40,886 bases of DNA from Planctomycetaceae bacterium. Lineage in GTDB: Bacteria; Planctomycetota; Planctomycetia; Pirellulales; Pirellulaceae. The stretch is taken from positions 1 through 40,886 of the forward strand of contig PBOG01000114.1 in assembly GCA_002724245.1 (NCBI GenBank), in the 5' to 3' direction. The notes below the pieces were generated by a model that was given only the letters and a program-made list of their open reading frames with translations, did no database searches and was not told the origin of the DNA. How positions within the stretch are numbered: the stretch's first letter is position 1; each line of letters opens with the position of its first letter. A program made the translations under genes and the position numbers. Positions 8,340 through 16,665 of this stretch are shown here, piece by piece.

Positions 8340-9278
8340 TCACTCGGATGGCCCAGGCGGTTCGTAATCAAAATCCCGCCATTTCATCGCACGTCGGAAT
8401 GGAGCCACTCGAAGCATCACTTCTCCATTCTGCCATACGCGGACGATCCCGTTGGACTGGCTAACGGTGATCGCGATTGCCTTGCTGGTCTTCGAAATCG
8501 CCGCAGCTGCCCAATGCCGCGATCCCAGTCCTTTGGACAACGTTAGATTCGCATGGGAAGCTTCAACCAATTGGCATGAGCGTTCTACGATACCATCAGC
8601 CGAAATGATGAATGCACCGTCTAATTGGGCAATCTCTTTGATCGCTTCCCGAATTCTGCGGTCACTCAAACGCCGCTCTTTACGACCGTAGCCACGCACC
8701 GGATCAAATCCCGCGGGTCGGCTTAGCGCGAGAACGGTCCGTGTATCGCCAACAACAAACAGCGTTCCTACGTGCTTTCCTTCACGGCCCTCTCGGCCTA
8801 CTTCAATCGCCAAATCCAGGACTAGTTTAAGGGTGTCTAGCGAGACACTCGTTTCTAACTGCCGTAAATCCCGGACCGTGAGACGCCCCAGGTGTTCGTC
8901 CATCCGGATTTGACTAACCGAGTCGATCTTGCCTTCTTCAAATCCACTGTAAACCGCGATGACATTCGCTCCAGGTTCCAGAATGTCATCCGCCACGGCC
9001 TCCAGTAGCGCCTGGGTCAATTTCTCGAATACGGGAGCCTCTTCCATATCAAGCACTAACGTTGCCAACCCTTCCTCAGCGGCCCCCTCCAACTCCTCTT
9101 CCAAATCAGCGACCACGAGAATTTTCGTCCGGCGAGCCGCCTTTTTGATCGCTTTCCAATCGGTGGAACCGTCTAACATGACCAATAGGGCATCAGCATC
9201 TGTGGCAACGCTCAGCTTGACGGCAAGGCCGTAAATCGTTGCAAACTGGTCACTGAAAGGCAGGGACACCATAGGCAC
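8340..9278 (-). CDS. Diadenylate cyclase with DacZ-like domain order (c-di-AMP synthesis)
   Basis: Protein of 312 aa. Residues ~200-300 form a DAC (DisA_N) domain: the DGA motif is D220-A222 in LDGAFIISADG, and the second motif is RHW at 254-256 within GLGSRHWAAAA, followed by a beta-strand-rich end (AIAITVSQSNGIVRVW). Residues ~15-120 alternate strand and helix and resemble a pyruvate-kinase C-terminal domain, the layout of archaeal DacZ rather than DisA or CdaA. No membrane helix is present, so it should make c-di-AMP from two ATP in the cytosol. The usual motif is RHR; the Trp here is notable. The start is GTG at 9278 or ATG at 9272. Confidence 0.82.
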   Translation of the reverse strand: MPMVSLPFSDQFATIYGLAVKLSVATDADALLVMLDGSTDWKAIKKAARRTKILVVADLEEELEGAAEEGLATLVLDMEEAPVFEKLTQALLEAVADDILEPGANVIAVYSGFEEGKIDSVSQIRMDEHLGRLTVRDLRQLETSVSLDTLKLVLDLAIEVGREGREGKHVGTLFVVGDTRTVLALSRPAGFDPVRGYGRKERRLSDRRIREAIKEIAQLDGAFIISADGIVERSCQLVEASHANLTLSKGLGSRHWAAAAISKTSKAIAITVSQSNGIVRVWQNGEVMLRVAPFRRAMKWRDFDYEPPGPSE

Positions 9279-9601
9279 AGCACTCGTCGTCTACAAATAC
9301 ACGGCAGAAGAATCATCACACAGGGTGTAAGGCTGGTATCCGAGCAAACAGCAATCCATGCTCACTGGCTCCGCGCCGTTGCCGTATCGCCTGATCAGTC
9401 GAACCCTACCAAGAGATCGCAGGGTGCCATTGGCACCTCGCGTCCTCAACCGCCAAACCGACCCAAACGATAGCTAACACCCTGCGTCACACGGTTCGCA
9501 TCGTAAGAAGTTTGGTAACATGCCACAAGAATGCACAGCCCGACTTTCTTGTAAGAAATGCTGTCGACATCGCGGCACTGGATACGTTCCACACATCTGT
9601 G
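9279..9601. other. Intergenic region upstream of the diadenylate cyclase
   Basis: This 323-bp stretch lies between two minus-strand genes and should hold the cyclase promoter. It has a perfect GGTGCC-ATT-GGCACC inverted repeat at 9423-9437 and an AT-rich TTTCTT-GT-AAGAAA dyad at 9545-9558. Open frames on the plus strand here are short, cysteine/arginine-rich and not gene-like. Confidence 0.35.
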
Positions 9602-10999
9602 CTAACGGTTCGTTACACTGCGCCCTGCATTGCGGAGCGGTGTATCGCCTTCCAGAACCGCTTCCTCAGCGGCCACCACACGACCTTCCAGAACCGCGGC
9701 TCGATCTCCAGGCTTGCTTCCAAACACACGCTCGTCGTAGAGTGCCAACGCATGCAAAGCGTGTCCGCGCGGACCAATTTCCCAATCATGATCTCGATTC
9801 TGCAGCATTAGCTCTGTGAGATAATCTACCGCCCGCGTTACCCTGGGCTGCAACAAGTCCTGCTGTGGCAGTGAAAATATGAGCCACTCCAGGATATGTC
9901 CCGTCGTTTCCATACGACGGTTAATGTCGCGGTCTCGGCCACGCCCTGTAAACCAATTGGTACTAAAGCTGGCATCCCGATTTTGTAGCGTAAACGTGTA
10001 ATCCTGGAATTCTTCGATATATTCCTTGGCGCGACTCCACGCACCTACAAACGGCTCTTTACGGCGAGCTCTTTTATAGATTGCATAGCTCAACCCCATG
10101 ATGCGGTGTGTTCCGCCACATGCGGCATCCACAACGGATTGTGCCAGTTCCTCTTCAATCAGCCGAGGAATATCCCAGACTTCACCGCGGTCATTTTCCC
10201 ATTCTTCGTCAGAAGGAAGGTAATGCGAAAGCCCGATCAGCTTGAACGTCAATTCGGCTCCGGACCGGCACGTTCGCTGCTCGTATTCCACCAGATCCAT
10301 CACATCAAAATTGGCACCATTTACCTTGAGTCCGTAATTCCTGCCAACTTTAGATTGAGCGAGCATGGAAAGAAATTGACCGTCATGCCCCTGAAATCCT
10401 GGTCCAACATTTGCACCAAGCCGGCCTCGTTTTCTTGTAAACAGCCGTTGGCCATTGCAGGCACCGTTCCAGCAAAGCCAGCCTATCGCATTCACGGAAC
10501 GCCCTTGGGCCACAATCTCCGTATCAACGCCGTATGCAATGAGAGAATGCATGACACCCCAAGGACTTCGCTCGGCGGCCATTTCACGCCGTTGAAAATA
10601 GATCGACAAACATTGTCGCAAGCGATCTCGCCGGCGGACTCTGGCCGCATCCAATGCCGTCAACCTGGTAGGACTCTGCTTGTTTACCGGGCTGACTGCG
10701 ACCGGCCGTTTCTTTTCAGGAACCGGCTCCCCAGCCACCCGAATCTCATCGTCATCATCCCCATCTGAGTCCGTAAAGCGAACTACCGTCTGTACTCGCC
10801 CCAGCGAGTCGTCCTCGCCTGTCGGCAATTCCGCGTCGCGCAGAGGAACTTCGCGTAATTGCAAGTTTTCAGGTGCAACTAACTGTGGCCCTCCTTCGTT
10901 TACCACAGACTTCGATTCACCTTCTTGTGCAACTGCAGAACCAGCAGCAACAACACTCACAAGCATCAATCCAATCGACAGAAAAGCTGTACGGTGCAT
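9602..10999 (-). CDS. Secreted protein of unknown function, possible alpha/alpha-toroid fold
   Basis: Protein of 465 aa from the ATG at 10999, which has GGGAG just upstream and is followed by a clear signal peptide (HRTAFLSIGLMLVSVVAAG, probable cleavage after AVA). The frame is open upstream but the extension would spoil the signal. Residues ~25-125 are polar and probably disordered; the rest is helical with aromatic and glycine-rich turns (WGVMHSLIAYG, GFQGHDGQFL, HRIMGLSYAIY, GHILEWLIFSL, GPRGHALHALALYDERVFG). This spacing recalls an alpha/alpha toroid as in terpene cyclases and polysaccharide lyases, but I see no catalytic signature. Probably a planctomycete-specific periplasmic protein. 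Confidence 0.7.
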   Translation of the reverse strand: MHRTAFLSIGLMLVSVVAAGSAVAQEGESKSVVNEGGPQLVAPENLQLREVPLRDAELPTGEDDSLGRVQTVVRFTDSDGDDDDEIRVAGEPVPEKKRPVAVSPVNKQSPTRLTALDAARVRRRDRLRQCLSIYFQRREMAAERSPWGVMHSLIAYGVDTEIVAQGRSVNAIGWLCWNGACNGQRLFTRKRGRLGANVGPGFQGHDGQFLSMLAQSKVGRNYGLKVNGANFDVMDLVEYEQRTCRSGAELTFKLIGLSHYLPSDEEWENDRGEVWDIPRLIEEELAQSVVDAACGGTHRIMGLSYAIYKRARRKEPFVGAWSRAKEYIEEFQDYTFTLQNRDASFSTNWFTGRGRDRDINRRMETTGHILEWLIFSLPQQDLLQPRVTRAVDYLTELMLQNRDHDWEIGPRGHALHALALYDERVFGSKPGDRAAVLEGRVVAAEEAVLEGDTPLRNAGRSVTNR

Positions 11000-11392
11000 A
11001 TACTCCCACCTTGAATTCGATGCGCTCCGCTGAGAGCTCACAAGTCACAACGCGCAAACAGCTCAGCCTGCACAGGCTCGACATCACCAGGTGCACGTGC
11101 GGTAGAGTGATGTGCTGTCTTGCACCATCACGACGCGGTCCCGAGACGGACGAAAACGCCCGTCATACTGGGTAGTATCGGTAATACGCATCTGGTGAAT
11201 TAAACCGGTCGATCCGAGAAGCGAAAAATCTCGGCCGATCCTGGGTCCTGAAGAGCGAGGGGCCGAAACCCTATGACCAGCGACTTGAGCCCAGCCCAGC
11301 GTGCTAGCAAAGCTGTCTCCAGTTCATGCACCGCGTCAGCAAGCGCACATGGCGCCCCAGTTCAATGCGCACATATTCCAGGCGCGCGGTCA
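11000..11392. other. Intergenic region upstream of the secreted protein gene
   Basis: The 393-bp gap lies between two minus-strand genes. A hairpin with arms CCGAGA/TCTCGG and a nine-base A-rich loop is at 11214-11234, about 160 bp beyond the end of the upstream lipoprotein gene. On the minus strand its T-run is in the loop, not after the stem, so it is a doubtful terminator. The ribosome site GGTGGGAG of the downstream gene lies at its lower edge. Confidence 0.35.
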
Positions 11393-12118
11393 TCAAAAAC
11401 GAAACAAACCCGACATCCGCTCCGCCACCGAAGGCCTGCGTTCTGGCCCTGGATTTCCCCCACTGACAAATTCCCGCCATGCTGGAACATTGTCACCGTA
11501 GTCGAGCCCAGTGACCACCTTAAGTGACTGCATGGCTCGCCACTGGACCGCCGCGCTGCGATCGTCAAGAGCGACTCCTAATGTGGTGACCGTTTTCTTG
11601 CCGGGAAAACGCGATAACGCTCGCAAGGCTGCCAAACGTACGTCTTGATTGGTGTCAGCGCCCGCAACCGTCGCGAGCTGGTCGGCCGCTTCGGTGCCTC
11701 CGCGTTCTGCCCACGCCAAACAGGCCGCCGACCGCACATCGGGTTCAGGGTGCTTTACAGCGGTGCGTAACGCCGTAGCGGCGGTCTCAGTTGGCAATAC
11801 ACCCAGCGTACGTACTAGAGACTCCATGAGTACTGGACTGGCGTTCGCTTCCGCCAGTTCCGCTAACCGCTGCGACCATGCTTCCTGCTCAGTGGGCGAC
11901 AGAGTCTCCGCCGCATTACGTAACTTCTGCAAATCTTCGACTTGCTGGTGCAACGTCGGGCCAAACACGGCATCCTCTTTCCATTCGCGGCGCAAATCAG
12001 GACGCCACTTGGCGACACCGGAGAAAGGACCAGTCATACAACCCGACACTGCGCCAAGCCAGAGCACAATACAGCTCGTGCGCATTGAAAAGCGGTGATG
12101 GAACGGCAGAACGCGCAT
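11393..12118 (-). CDS. HEAT-repeat lipoprotein
   Basis: Protein of about 241 aa. A hydrophobic segment ending in the lipobox LGAVSGC marks a lipid-anchored protein; the mature part begins at that Cys. The C-terminal two thirds are HEAT-like helical repeats: TALRTAVKHPEPDVRSAACLAWAERG, then TNQDVRLAALRALSRF, then DDRSAAVQWRAMQSLKVVTG. These are protein-interaction scaffolds without enzymatic residues. The start could be the ATG at 12118 (used here, giving a basic n-region), the ATG at 12085 (short signal) or further upstream at 12166; none has a strong ribosome site. It lies upstream of the secreted protein gene on the same strand, separated by 393 bp. Confidence 0.72.
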   Translation of the reverse strand: MRVLPFHHRFSMRTSCIVLWLGAVSGCMTGPFSGVAKWRPDLRREWKEDAVFGPTLHQQVEDLQKLRNAAETLSPTEQEAWSQRLAELAEANASPVLMESLVRTLGVLPTETAATALRTAVKHPEPDVRSAACLAWAERGGTEAADQLATVAGADTNQDVRLAALRALSRFPGKKTVTTLGVALDDRSAAVQWRAMQSLKVVTGLDYGDNVPAWREFVSGGNPGPERRPSVAERMSGLFRF

Positions 12119-12564
12119 ACAGCATCCAGTCAATCGAGGCACACAACCACCCAGATTAGGGAGCAAGGCTCCGTACAGGGGGCGGACTATAGCAAAACCT
12201 GCCTTTTAGAGCCAATAGAAGTCGCCCCACTCGAAACCCGTCTTGCCCGCGGCCCAATACCGGCCTACATACACCATCTGAAACAGGTTTTCAGGCGAAT
12301 GACCGTCATCGAAATCTGACAATTTCAAACGACCTTGCCAAGAAACTACAACCTGGCAACGAACTTATTACAGGACCTGTGCAGTGCCGGTATTCGACAC
12401 TGCCGCCGCAAACCGAGCAGATAAAGACACGACTGCTCAAAAGATTTGTTAGGATGGCGCAAGTTACGGTCACGACTACTGGTCAACTCAAGTGCGCTGC
12501 GCGCCAGTCGCAACGAAATCAGCGACATGGCACACCGTCTATAGGTAAAGTGAGGAGCTTATTT
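12119..12564. other. Divergent intergenic region before the helical/SPFH gene pair
   Basis: No gene is seen in this stretch. It should carry promoters for the HEAT lipoprotein (-) and the helical protein (+). It contains a GCAGTG/CACTGC inverted repeat at 12381-12403 and the first copy of a 15-bp box shared with the next intergenic region. The frame of the helical protein is open from 12379 but has no ribosome site there. Confidence 0.4.
12445..12459 (+). promoter_or_regulatory. 15-bp box TTTGTTAGGATGGCG, copy 1
   Basis: This sequence matches 13 of 15 bases of TTTGTTAGAATGACG at 13144-13158. It lies about 105 bp upstream of the helical protein start. The TAGGAT part could be a -10 element, but no good -35 hexamer is present 16-18 bp upstream. 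It may instead be a factor-binding site. Confidence 0.35.
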
Positions 12565-13086
12565 GTGATTGATCCTGAACGTCACGCCGAAAATCGCGGT
12601 TGGATTGAAAGTACACTAAGAAACATTCCAGGTTTTCGCGGCTACTTGGAAAAAGAATATCGCCGTGAAAGCGATTACACCGTCCGGTCCTGGATGGCGG
12701 ACTTGCTTCAAAAAAGTAAGGTCCAGCTGGACACCTACGCCAGGACCCTCGTTGAGAGTCTACAGATCGACGATCTGCCGGCGCTTGACCGGGCCCGTGC
12801 CAGGCTCGACCAGCTTATGTCGAAGATCCGCGGCGATGTGCGTGGCTACAGCGCGTTTTTTGGCTTTGTCAACGTCGACGAACAGCGGCTTGACGCCGTT
12901 TACGATCAAGACATGGCAATGGTGACCAAAGTGGAAAAGTTTGTTGCCAAGATCGAGAAGCTGACCAGTGCCCAGACGCCTGCCAAACAAGTTTCAGACC
13001 AGTTGCTGCAGGGAATTGCCGAGCTTGAGCAACACTACACCAAACGCCACGAAATTCTCAAAGGGCTGGCAAACGAGGGCTCCTAG
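12565..13086 (+). CDS. Helical cytosolic protein paired with the SPFH gene, function unknown
   Basis: Protein of 173 aa from a GTG at 12565, chosen because GAGGAG (12552-12557) lies 7 nt upstream and because the open frame before it is low-quality sequence. It is almost entirely helical and charged, with no membrane segment. IPGFRGYLEKEYRRESDYTVR near the N-terminus and the central GYSAFFGFVNVDEQRLDAVYDQD resemble, from memory, a conserved but unnamed family often found beside SPFH/zinc-ribbon genes. A role in scaffolding or regulating the SPFH protein encoded 142 bp downstream is inferred from context only. Confidence 0.65.
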   Translation: MIDPERHAENRGWIESTLRNIPGFRGYLEKEYRRESDYTVRSWMADLLQKSKVQLDTYARTLVESLQIDDLPALDRARARLDQLMSKIRGDVRGYSAFFGFVNVDEQRLDAVYDQDMAMVTKVEKFVAKIEKLTSAQTPAKQVSDQLLQGIAELEQHYTKRHEILKGLANEGS

Positions 13087-13143
13087 GCAGCCGTAGGGCA
13101 ACTTGATACCACGATGCGCGCTTCTACCAACCGGAAGTCGTGC

Positions 13144-13158
13144 TTTGTTAGAATGACG
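13144..13158 (+). promoter_or_regulatory. 15-bp box TTTGTTAGAATGACG, copy 2
   Basis: Second copy of the box seen at 12445-12459, here about 70 bp upstream of the SPFH gene. TAGAAT (13149-13154) matches five of six bases of a sigma-70 -10 hexamer; no good -35 is visible. Its presence before both genes suggests common control. Confidence 0.4.
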
Positions 13159-13228
13159 GTGCGTTTGACAGACAGAAGAACAAGAACGGACAGTACGTTC
13201 CAAAATTCACAAACTAAGGATTCCCTCA

Positions 13229-14713
13229 ATGGGCCTCTTTGACCGAATGGAAGTCATTCAGTTCGCTGATCACTCCAATCAGGAACTCGTCCATCGTTGG
13301 CCAGCTTCTGGTAGCGCTGATATCAAAATGGGTGCACAACTGATCGTGCAAGAGAACCAGGAGGCTGTTTTCTACCGGGATGGTAAAGCAATGGATACCT
13401 TTTCCCCCGGAAGACATACACTAACAACGGCGAATGTGCCGCTTATCACCCGCCTCTTGACGATGCCCTGGGAAAAATCACCGTTCCAGGCAATGGTCTA
13501 CTTTATTGGCAAGCAGACGTTTCTCGACCAGAAATGGGGTACCAAGCAACCGATCATTTCTCGCGACCCGGATTTTGGCCTCGTTCGTTTACGTAGTAAC
13601 GGCAAATTCGCAATGCGTGTTACTGATGCCCCATTGTTGCTCAACACGCTAGTAGGTTCACAAGGCAAATACACCACTGACCAGATTTCTTCCTATCTGA
13701 AAGATCAGATCGTTTCCAAGATGACCGATCTGCTGGCCACACTGAAAATCCCGATATTAGATCTGCCCGCCAAGTTCGACGAAGTGTCTTCCGCAGTGCG
13801 GGTCAAGTTAGCAGAAGATTTTGCCCGGTATGGGTTGGAACTCGTAGACTTTTTCATCAACTCGATTAGTCCACCCGAGGAAGTACAAAAAGCCATCGAT
13901 GCCCGCAGCAGTATGGGTGCGGTCGGCAATCTGCAGGCATTTACGATGTACCAGGCCGCAAATGCAATGGGCAAGATGGCCGAAAATGGTGGCGGTGCAG
14001 GAGGCGCCATGGGGATGGGTATGGGCGCCGGATTCGGGATGATGATGCCCGGAATGATGCAACAGTCCATGTACGGTATGCAGCCTGGCATGTACCCACC
14101 TATGCAGCCTGGAATGCAACCACCGATGCAACCAGGAACGTATCCTCCCCCGCAACAGGGCATGCAGCAACCTGGCGCGCAACCAACCGCGCCGCCGACA
14201 ACTCCCCCACCCGCACAGTCTACTCCCAGGCCGACCGTGAGTGCCGCAGCCGGAAGTAGTGCTGATGACTTGGGCGCGACTCTCGATGAGCCCGCGGCGG
14301 CCCCGGTGGATCCACGTGGTTTAATACGCGTCGTCGTGCAATCCAATGACTGGAAACTCACAGAAAAATCGTCGAACCTCTGGCAAATCGTCGTGAATGT
14401 CGGCGCTTTGCGAAAACAAACCATCACCGTCCAATTTGACGAACAAGACGACGATGGGAATGACCTCATCGCTTACAGTTCAATCTGTGGACCGGCAACG
14501 GTTTCGAATTCCATGAAGTTACTCAAACACAACGCCAAGATGGTCCATGGTGCCTTTGCGATTCAAAGCAGCCCGACCGGTGATCAAGTTGTCATTCAGG
14601 CCAACCAACTCGCAGAAACAGTCGACGCCCTCGAAGCGACAAAGATAATTTCCGCCGTTGCCTGGCAGGCCGATCGCGTCGAAGAAAAACTGCTCGGACA
14701 AGATCGGCATTGA
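13229..14713 (+). CDS. SPFH/YdjI-like protein with C-terminal YbjN/CesT-like domain
   Basis: Protein of 494 aa. Residues ~1-235 resemble the YdjI/'virion core' branch of SPFH proteins: [50 protein letters not shown], and an SPFH-like [20 protein letters not shown] block ending [13 protein letters not shown]. Residues ~250-345 are low-complexity G/M then M-Q-P-rich. Residues ~365-485 look like a YbjN or type-III-chaperone (CesT) alpha/beta domain ending in a [14 protein letters not shown] helix. SPFH proteins form membrane-associated rings; the tail domain suggests client binding. The ATG at 13229 has AAGGA upstream. Partner gene 142 bp upstream, same box in front. No transmembrane helix is seen. 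Confidence 0.75.
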   Translation: MGLFDRMEVIQFADHSNQELVHRWPASGSADIKMGAQLIVQENQEAVFYRDGKAMDTFSPGRHTLTTANVPLITRLLTMPWEKSPFQAMVYFIGKQTFLDQKWGTKQPIISRDPDFGLVRLRSNGKFAMRVTDAPLLLNTLVGSQGKYTTDQISSYLKDQIVSKMTDLLATLKIPILDLPAKFDEVSSAVRVKLAEDFARYGLELVDFFINSISPPEEVQKAIDARSSMGAVGNLQAFTMYQAANAMGKMAENGGGAGGAMGMGMGAGFGMMMPGMMQQSMYGMQPGMYPPMQPGMQPPMQPGTYPPPQQGMQQPGAQPTAPPTTPPPAQSTPRPTVSAAAGSSADDLGATLDEPAAAPVDPRGLIRVVVQSNDWKLTEKSSNLWQIVVNVGALRKQTITVQFDEQDDDGNDLIAYSSICGPATVSNSMKLLKHNAKMVHGAFAIQSSPTGDQVVIQANQLAETVDALEATKIISAVAWQADRVEEKLLGQDRH

Positions 14714-14771
14714 TGGCCACGGATCGTACTTTAGCAGCTCTCCACTGGACACGCGCCACTCTGAAGGAAGT

Positions 14772-15899
14772 TCACTCGTCAGCCTCAGTACCATCTGACG
14801 CGTGGGCTGTTTGGGCCACGTGGAGGGGATAGTTACTGAGCTCGGCCAGTAATTCGCTCACAACCAGTTCTGGCTGAGTGGCCGTTGTTACGGCGTTGGA
14901 CACAGCAATGCGTCTTACTCCAGTAGCGAGGACACGTGAAACATTTCCGGGGTCAATTCCACCAATAGCAAATGCTGGCAGACCTATTTCTGCGCCAGCC
15001 TCCTCCAGAAACTCAAGCCCCGCAAACGTGCTGAATTGCTTCGTCCTGGAAGGAAAAGTAGGGCCACACCCCAAATAACTTGCACCTACCATCACTGCTT
15101 CGCGAGCCTGGTGAATGGAATGGGTTGAAACACCTACCAGCATTTCTGGTCCTACCACCGCGCGCACATCTTTTACCCCCAGTTCCTCTTGTCCAACGTG
15201 AACGCCATCGGCGCAAGACAACAAAGCGATATCCGGGCGATCATTGACAATAAACAGGGTCTGTTGGTTTGCCGTGACGCCGCGTAACCCCCTCGCCGCT
15301 GCGACTAACCTTTCGTCTGACAACCCCTTATCCCTCAACTGCAGGACGTGCACACCTGCCTCTACCAATGCTTGCGCCAGGCAGAGCATCGCTTCAATAC
15401 CTTGGCTCGCGTCGATCAGCACATAGAGCCGTGCTTTGGCCAGTTTCCTGTGCGCGTCGTCAGCGATTTGAAAACAACGTTCCAACGTATAGGAAGAATA
15501 CCTCAACGCCTCAATCTGAACGGCAACCGCAGGCGATACGAGTTTTGCATACTCTTCCAATACGCGTAATGCCTGCTGTAGACGTTTCCAACTCGAATAC
15601 GCCACGGACTGCGCGGTACGACGAACGTACTCACCGGCGACCTCTACTTCGGCTCCAACATCGGCAGTCGTGTCCCGTGAAACAGCGAGACGATACTCAG
15701 GAATTCCCGCTAGAAGTGCACTGAGGTCATGACGCAACTGCTTGCAACGTCGCGTCAAGAGCGGGTCATCGAGGACGAATCGAAAATACTCCTCCACGAC
15801 TCGCAGCCCCTCGCCAGCGCGGTTTCGGTTCGCATCGATCACGCGTAATGTCGAAGTCGCACAATCAGCGAAAACCGACACTGGACCTGAGGAGCTCAC
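14772..15899 (-). CDS. thiE: ThiD2-ThiE fusion: thiamine phosphate synthase with N-terminal ThiD2 domain
   Basis: Protein of about 375 aa. Residues ~15-150 match the ThiD2 domain (LRVIDANRNRAGEGLRVVEEYFRFVLDD near its start), which is linked to hydroxymethylpyrimidine phosphate phosphorylation in some bacteria. Residues ~155-365 are ThiE: LYVLIDAS, VLQLRDKGLSDERL, FIVNDRPDIALLSCADGVHVGQEEL, VGVSTHS, YLGCGPTFPSRTK and PAFAIGGIDPGNV. Together they would activate HMP-P and couple it to the thiazole phosphate. GTG at 15899 is preferred because AAGGAG lies 9 nt upstream; ATG at 15929 is the alternative. I see no TPP riboswitch upstream. Convergent with the SPFH gene. Confidence 0.9.
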   Translation of the reverse strand: MSSSGPVSVFADCATSTLRVIDANRNRAGEGLRVVEEYFRFVLDDPLLTRRCKQLRHDLSALLAGIPEYRLAVSRDTTADVGAEVEVAGEYVRRTAQSVAYSSWKRLQQALRVLEEYAKLVSPAVAVQIEALRYSSYTLERCFQIADDAHRKLAKARLYVLIDASQGIEAMLCLAQALVEAGVHVLQLRDKGLSDERLVAAARGLRGVTANQQTLFIVNDRPDIALLSCADGVHVGQEELGVKDVRAVVGPEMLVGVSTHSIHQAREAVMVGASYLGCGPTFPSRTKQFSTFAGLEFLEEAGAEIGLPAFAIGGIDPGNVSRVLATGVRRIAVSNAVTTATQPELVVSELLAELSNYPLHVAQTAHASDGTEADE

Positions 15900-15954
15900 G
15901 CAACCACTCTCCTTGCAACTGGCAAACATTCTTTGTGCGACTTCGCCACCCGAG

Positions 15955-15969
15955 ACTCTGTGACAGAGT
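15955..15969. repeat. Short hairpin upstream of thiE
   Basis: Perfect arms ACTCTG/CAGAGT around TGA lie in the roughly 100-bp gap between the acidic protein gene and thiE. It could be a weak terminator or operator; there is no T-run. Confidence 0.3.
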
Positions 15970-16009
15970 GATGGAAGACAGGTTTCACACCTGGCAACGC
16001 CACGAGGAT

Positions 16010-16540
16010 CTAAGGCAAGAATCCTCTTTCACGAAGCTCCTGAATGTTGTCCGGCGCGCTTTCCCAGATGCGTTCAGCTGTGTATCTCAAAACAGCCACT
16101 CCACCCAAATTCGCTGGTGCTGTAAGAATTGCAATCTGATCTTCTTCCTCATCATCCAATTTCCGATTCAGGCGGTCGACCGCTTCGTCAATACTGTCGC
16201 TAACAATCTGCTTTTCGCCTTGCTGATTGACAAATTGAAGGCTAGAAAAATGCGCGCTCCGTGCCAACAAGTAATCCGCCACCTCCTCCTCTTCAGGATT
16301 TTCAAAGAAACCCTCAAATTCAGGCTTTGCGCTTTGTGGCGTAATAATCGTTGGTCGTTTTACCCGCACCTCGCCCGACGTCACTGAAACTGGTTGCTTG
16401 GTATCGGAATCACCACAGACGAGGTAATACCCCAAGTCCGACGCACCAAACGTAAACAACGAATACGAAACGCGGCGAACGATACCAACAGCATCCCAGG
16501 CATCTCGAAATCGCTGTTCCTGTTCCCAGCCGTCAAACAT
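16010..16540 (-). CDS. Acidic protein of unknown function
   Basis: Protein of 176 aa from the ATG at 16540; a TTG three codons earlier is also possible. There is no signal peptide or membrane helix. The N-terminal part is aromatic (MFDGWEQEQRFRDAWDAV, RRVSYSLFTFGASDLGYYLVCGD), and the middle and C-terminus are very acidic (FFENPEEEEVADYLL, RLNRKLDDEEEDQIAIL). I recognise no family. It lies between the cytochrome-tailed propeller gene and thiE on the same strand, behind a likely terminator, so it probably starts a new transcript that may continue into thiE. Confidence 0.6.
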   Translation of the reverse strand: MFDGWEQEQRFRDAWDAVGIVRRVSYSLFTFGASDLGYYLVCGDSDTKQPVSVTSGEVRVKRPTIITPQSAKPEFEGFFENPEEEEVADYLLARSAHFSSLQFVNQQGEKQIVSDSIDEAVDRLNRKLDDEEEDQIAILTAPANLGGVAVLRYTAERIWESAPDNIQELRERGFLP

Positions 16541-16556
16541 AGTGCCCAATCACTTT

Positions 16557-16584
16557 ACAAAGCAGGTGGTGAAAGGCCACCTGC
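16557..16584 (-). terminator. Probable terminator of the propeller-cytochrome gene
   Basis: On the minus strand, GCAGGTGG and CCACCTGC form a perfect 8-bp GC-rich stem around CCTTTCA, followed at once by TTTGT. It lies about 80 bp after the stop of the gene ending at 16666. The T-tract is short, so termination may be partial. Confidence 0.55.
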
Positions 16585-16665
16585 ATGACCAATACGGACT
16601 TCGCCACTCGCTGACTCGACCAAACCTCTCACTAGCAAGATCCCGCAGCCGGGTCTGCCACACCG

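Noticed and set aside
9423-9437. GGTGCC-ATT-GGCACC as terminator of the secreted protein gene
   Set aside because: The loop is only 3 nt, no T-run follows on either strand, and it lies about 165 bp beyond the stop codon.
9512-9819. Cys-rich short plus-strand frames
   Set aside because: They overlap the 3' end of the secreted protein gene and have no ribosome site; the apparent Cys pairs are not a convincing zinc motif.
10106-10768. 220-codon plus-strand frame opposite the secreted protein gene
   Set aside because: No ribosome site or coherent protein features; the minus strand has a signal peptide and a proper ribosome site.
13705-14469. Long minus-strand frame opposite the SPFH gene
   Set aside because: Its Gly/Cys/Ile-rich composition mirrors the M/Q/P-rich linker on the coding strand; it is a shadow.
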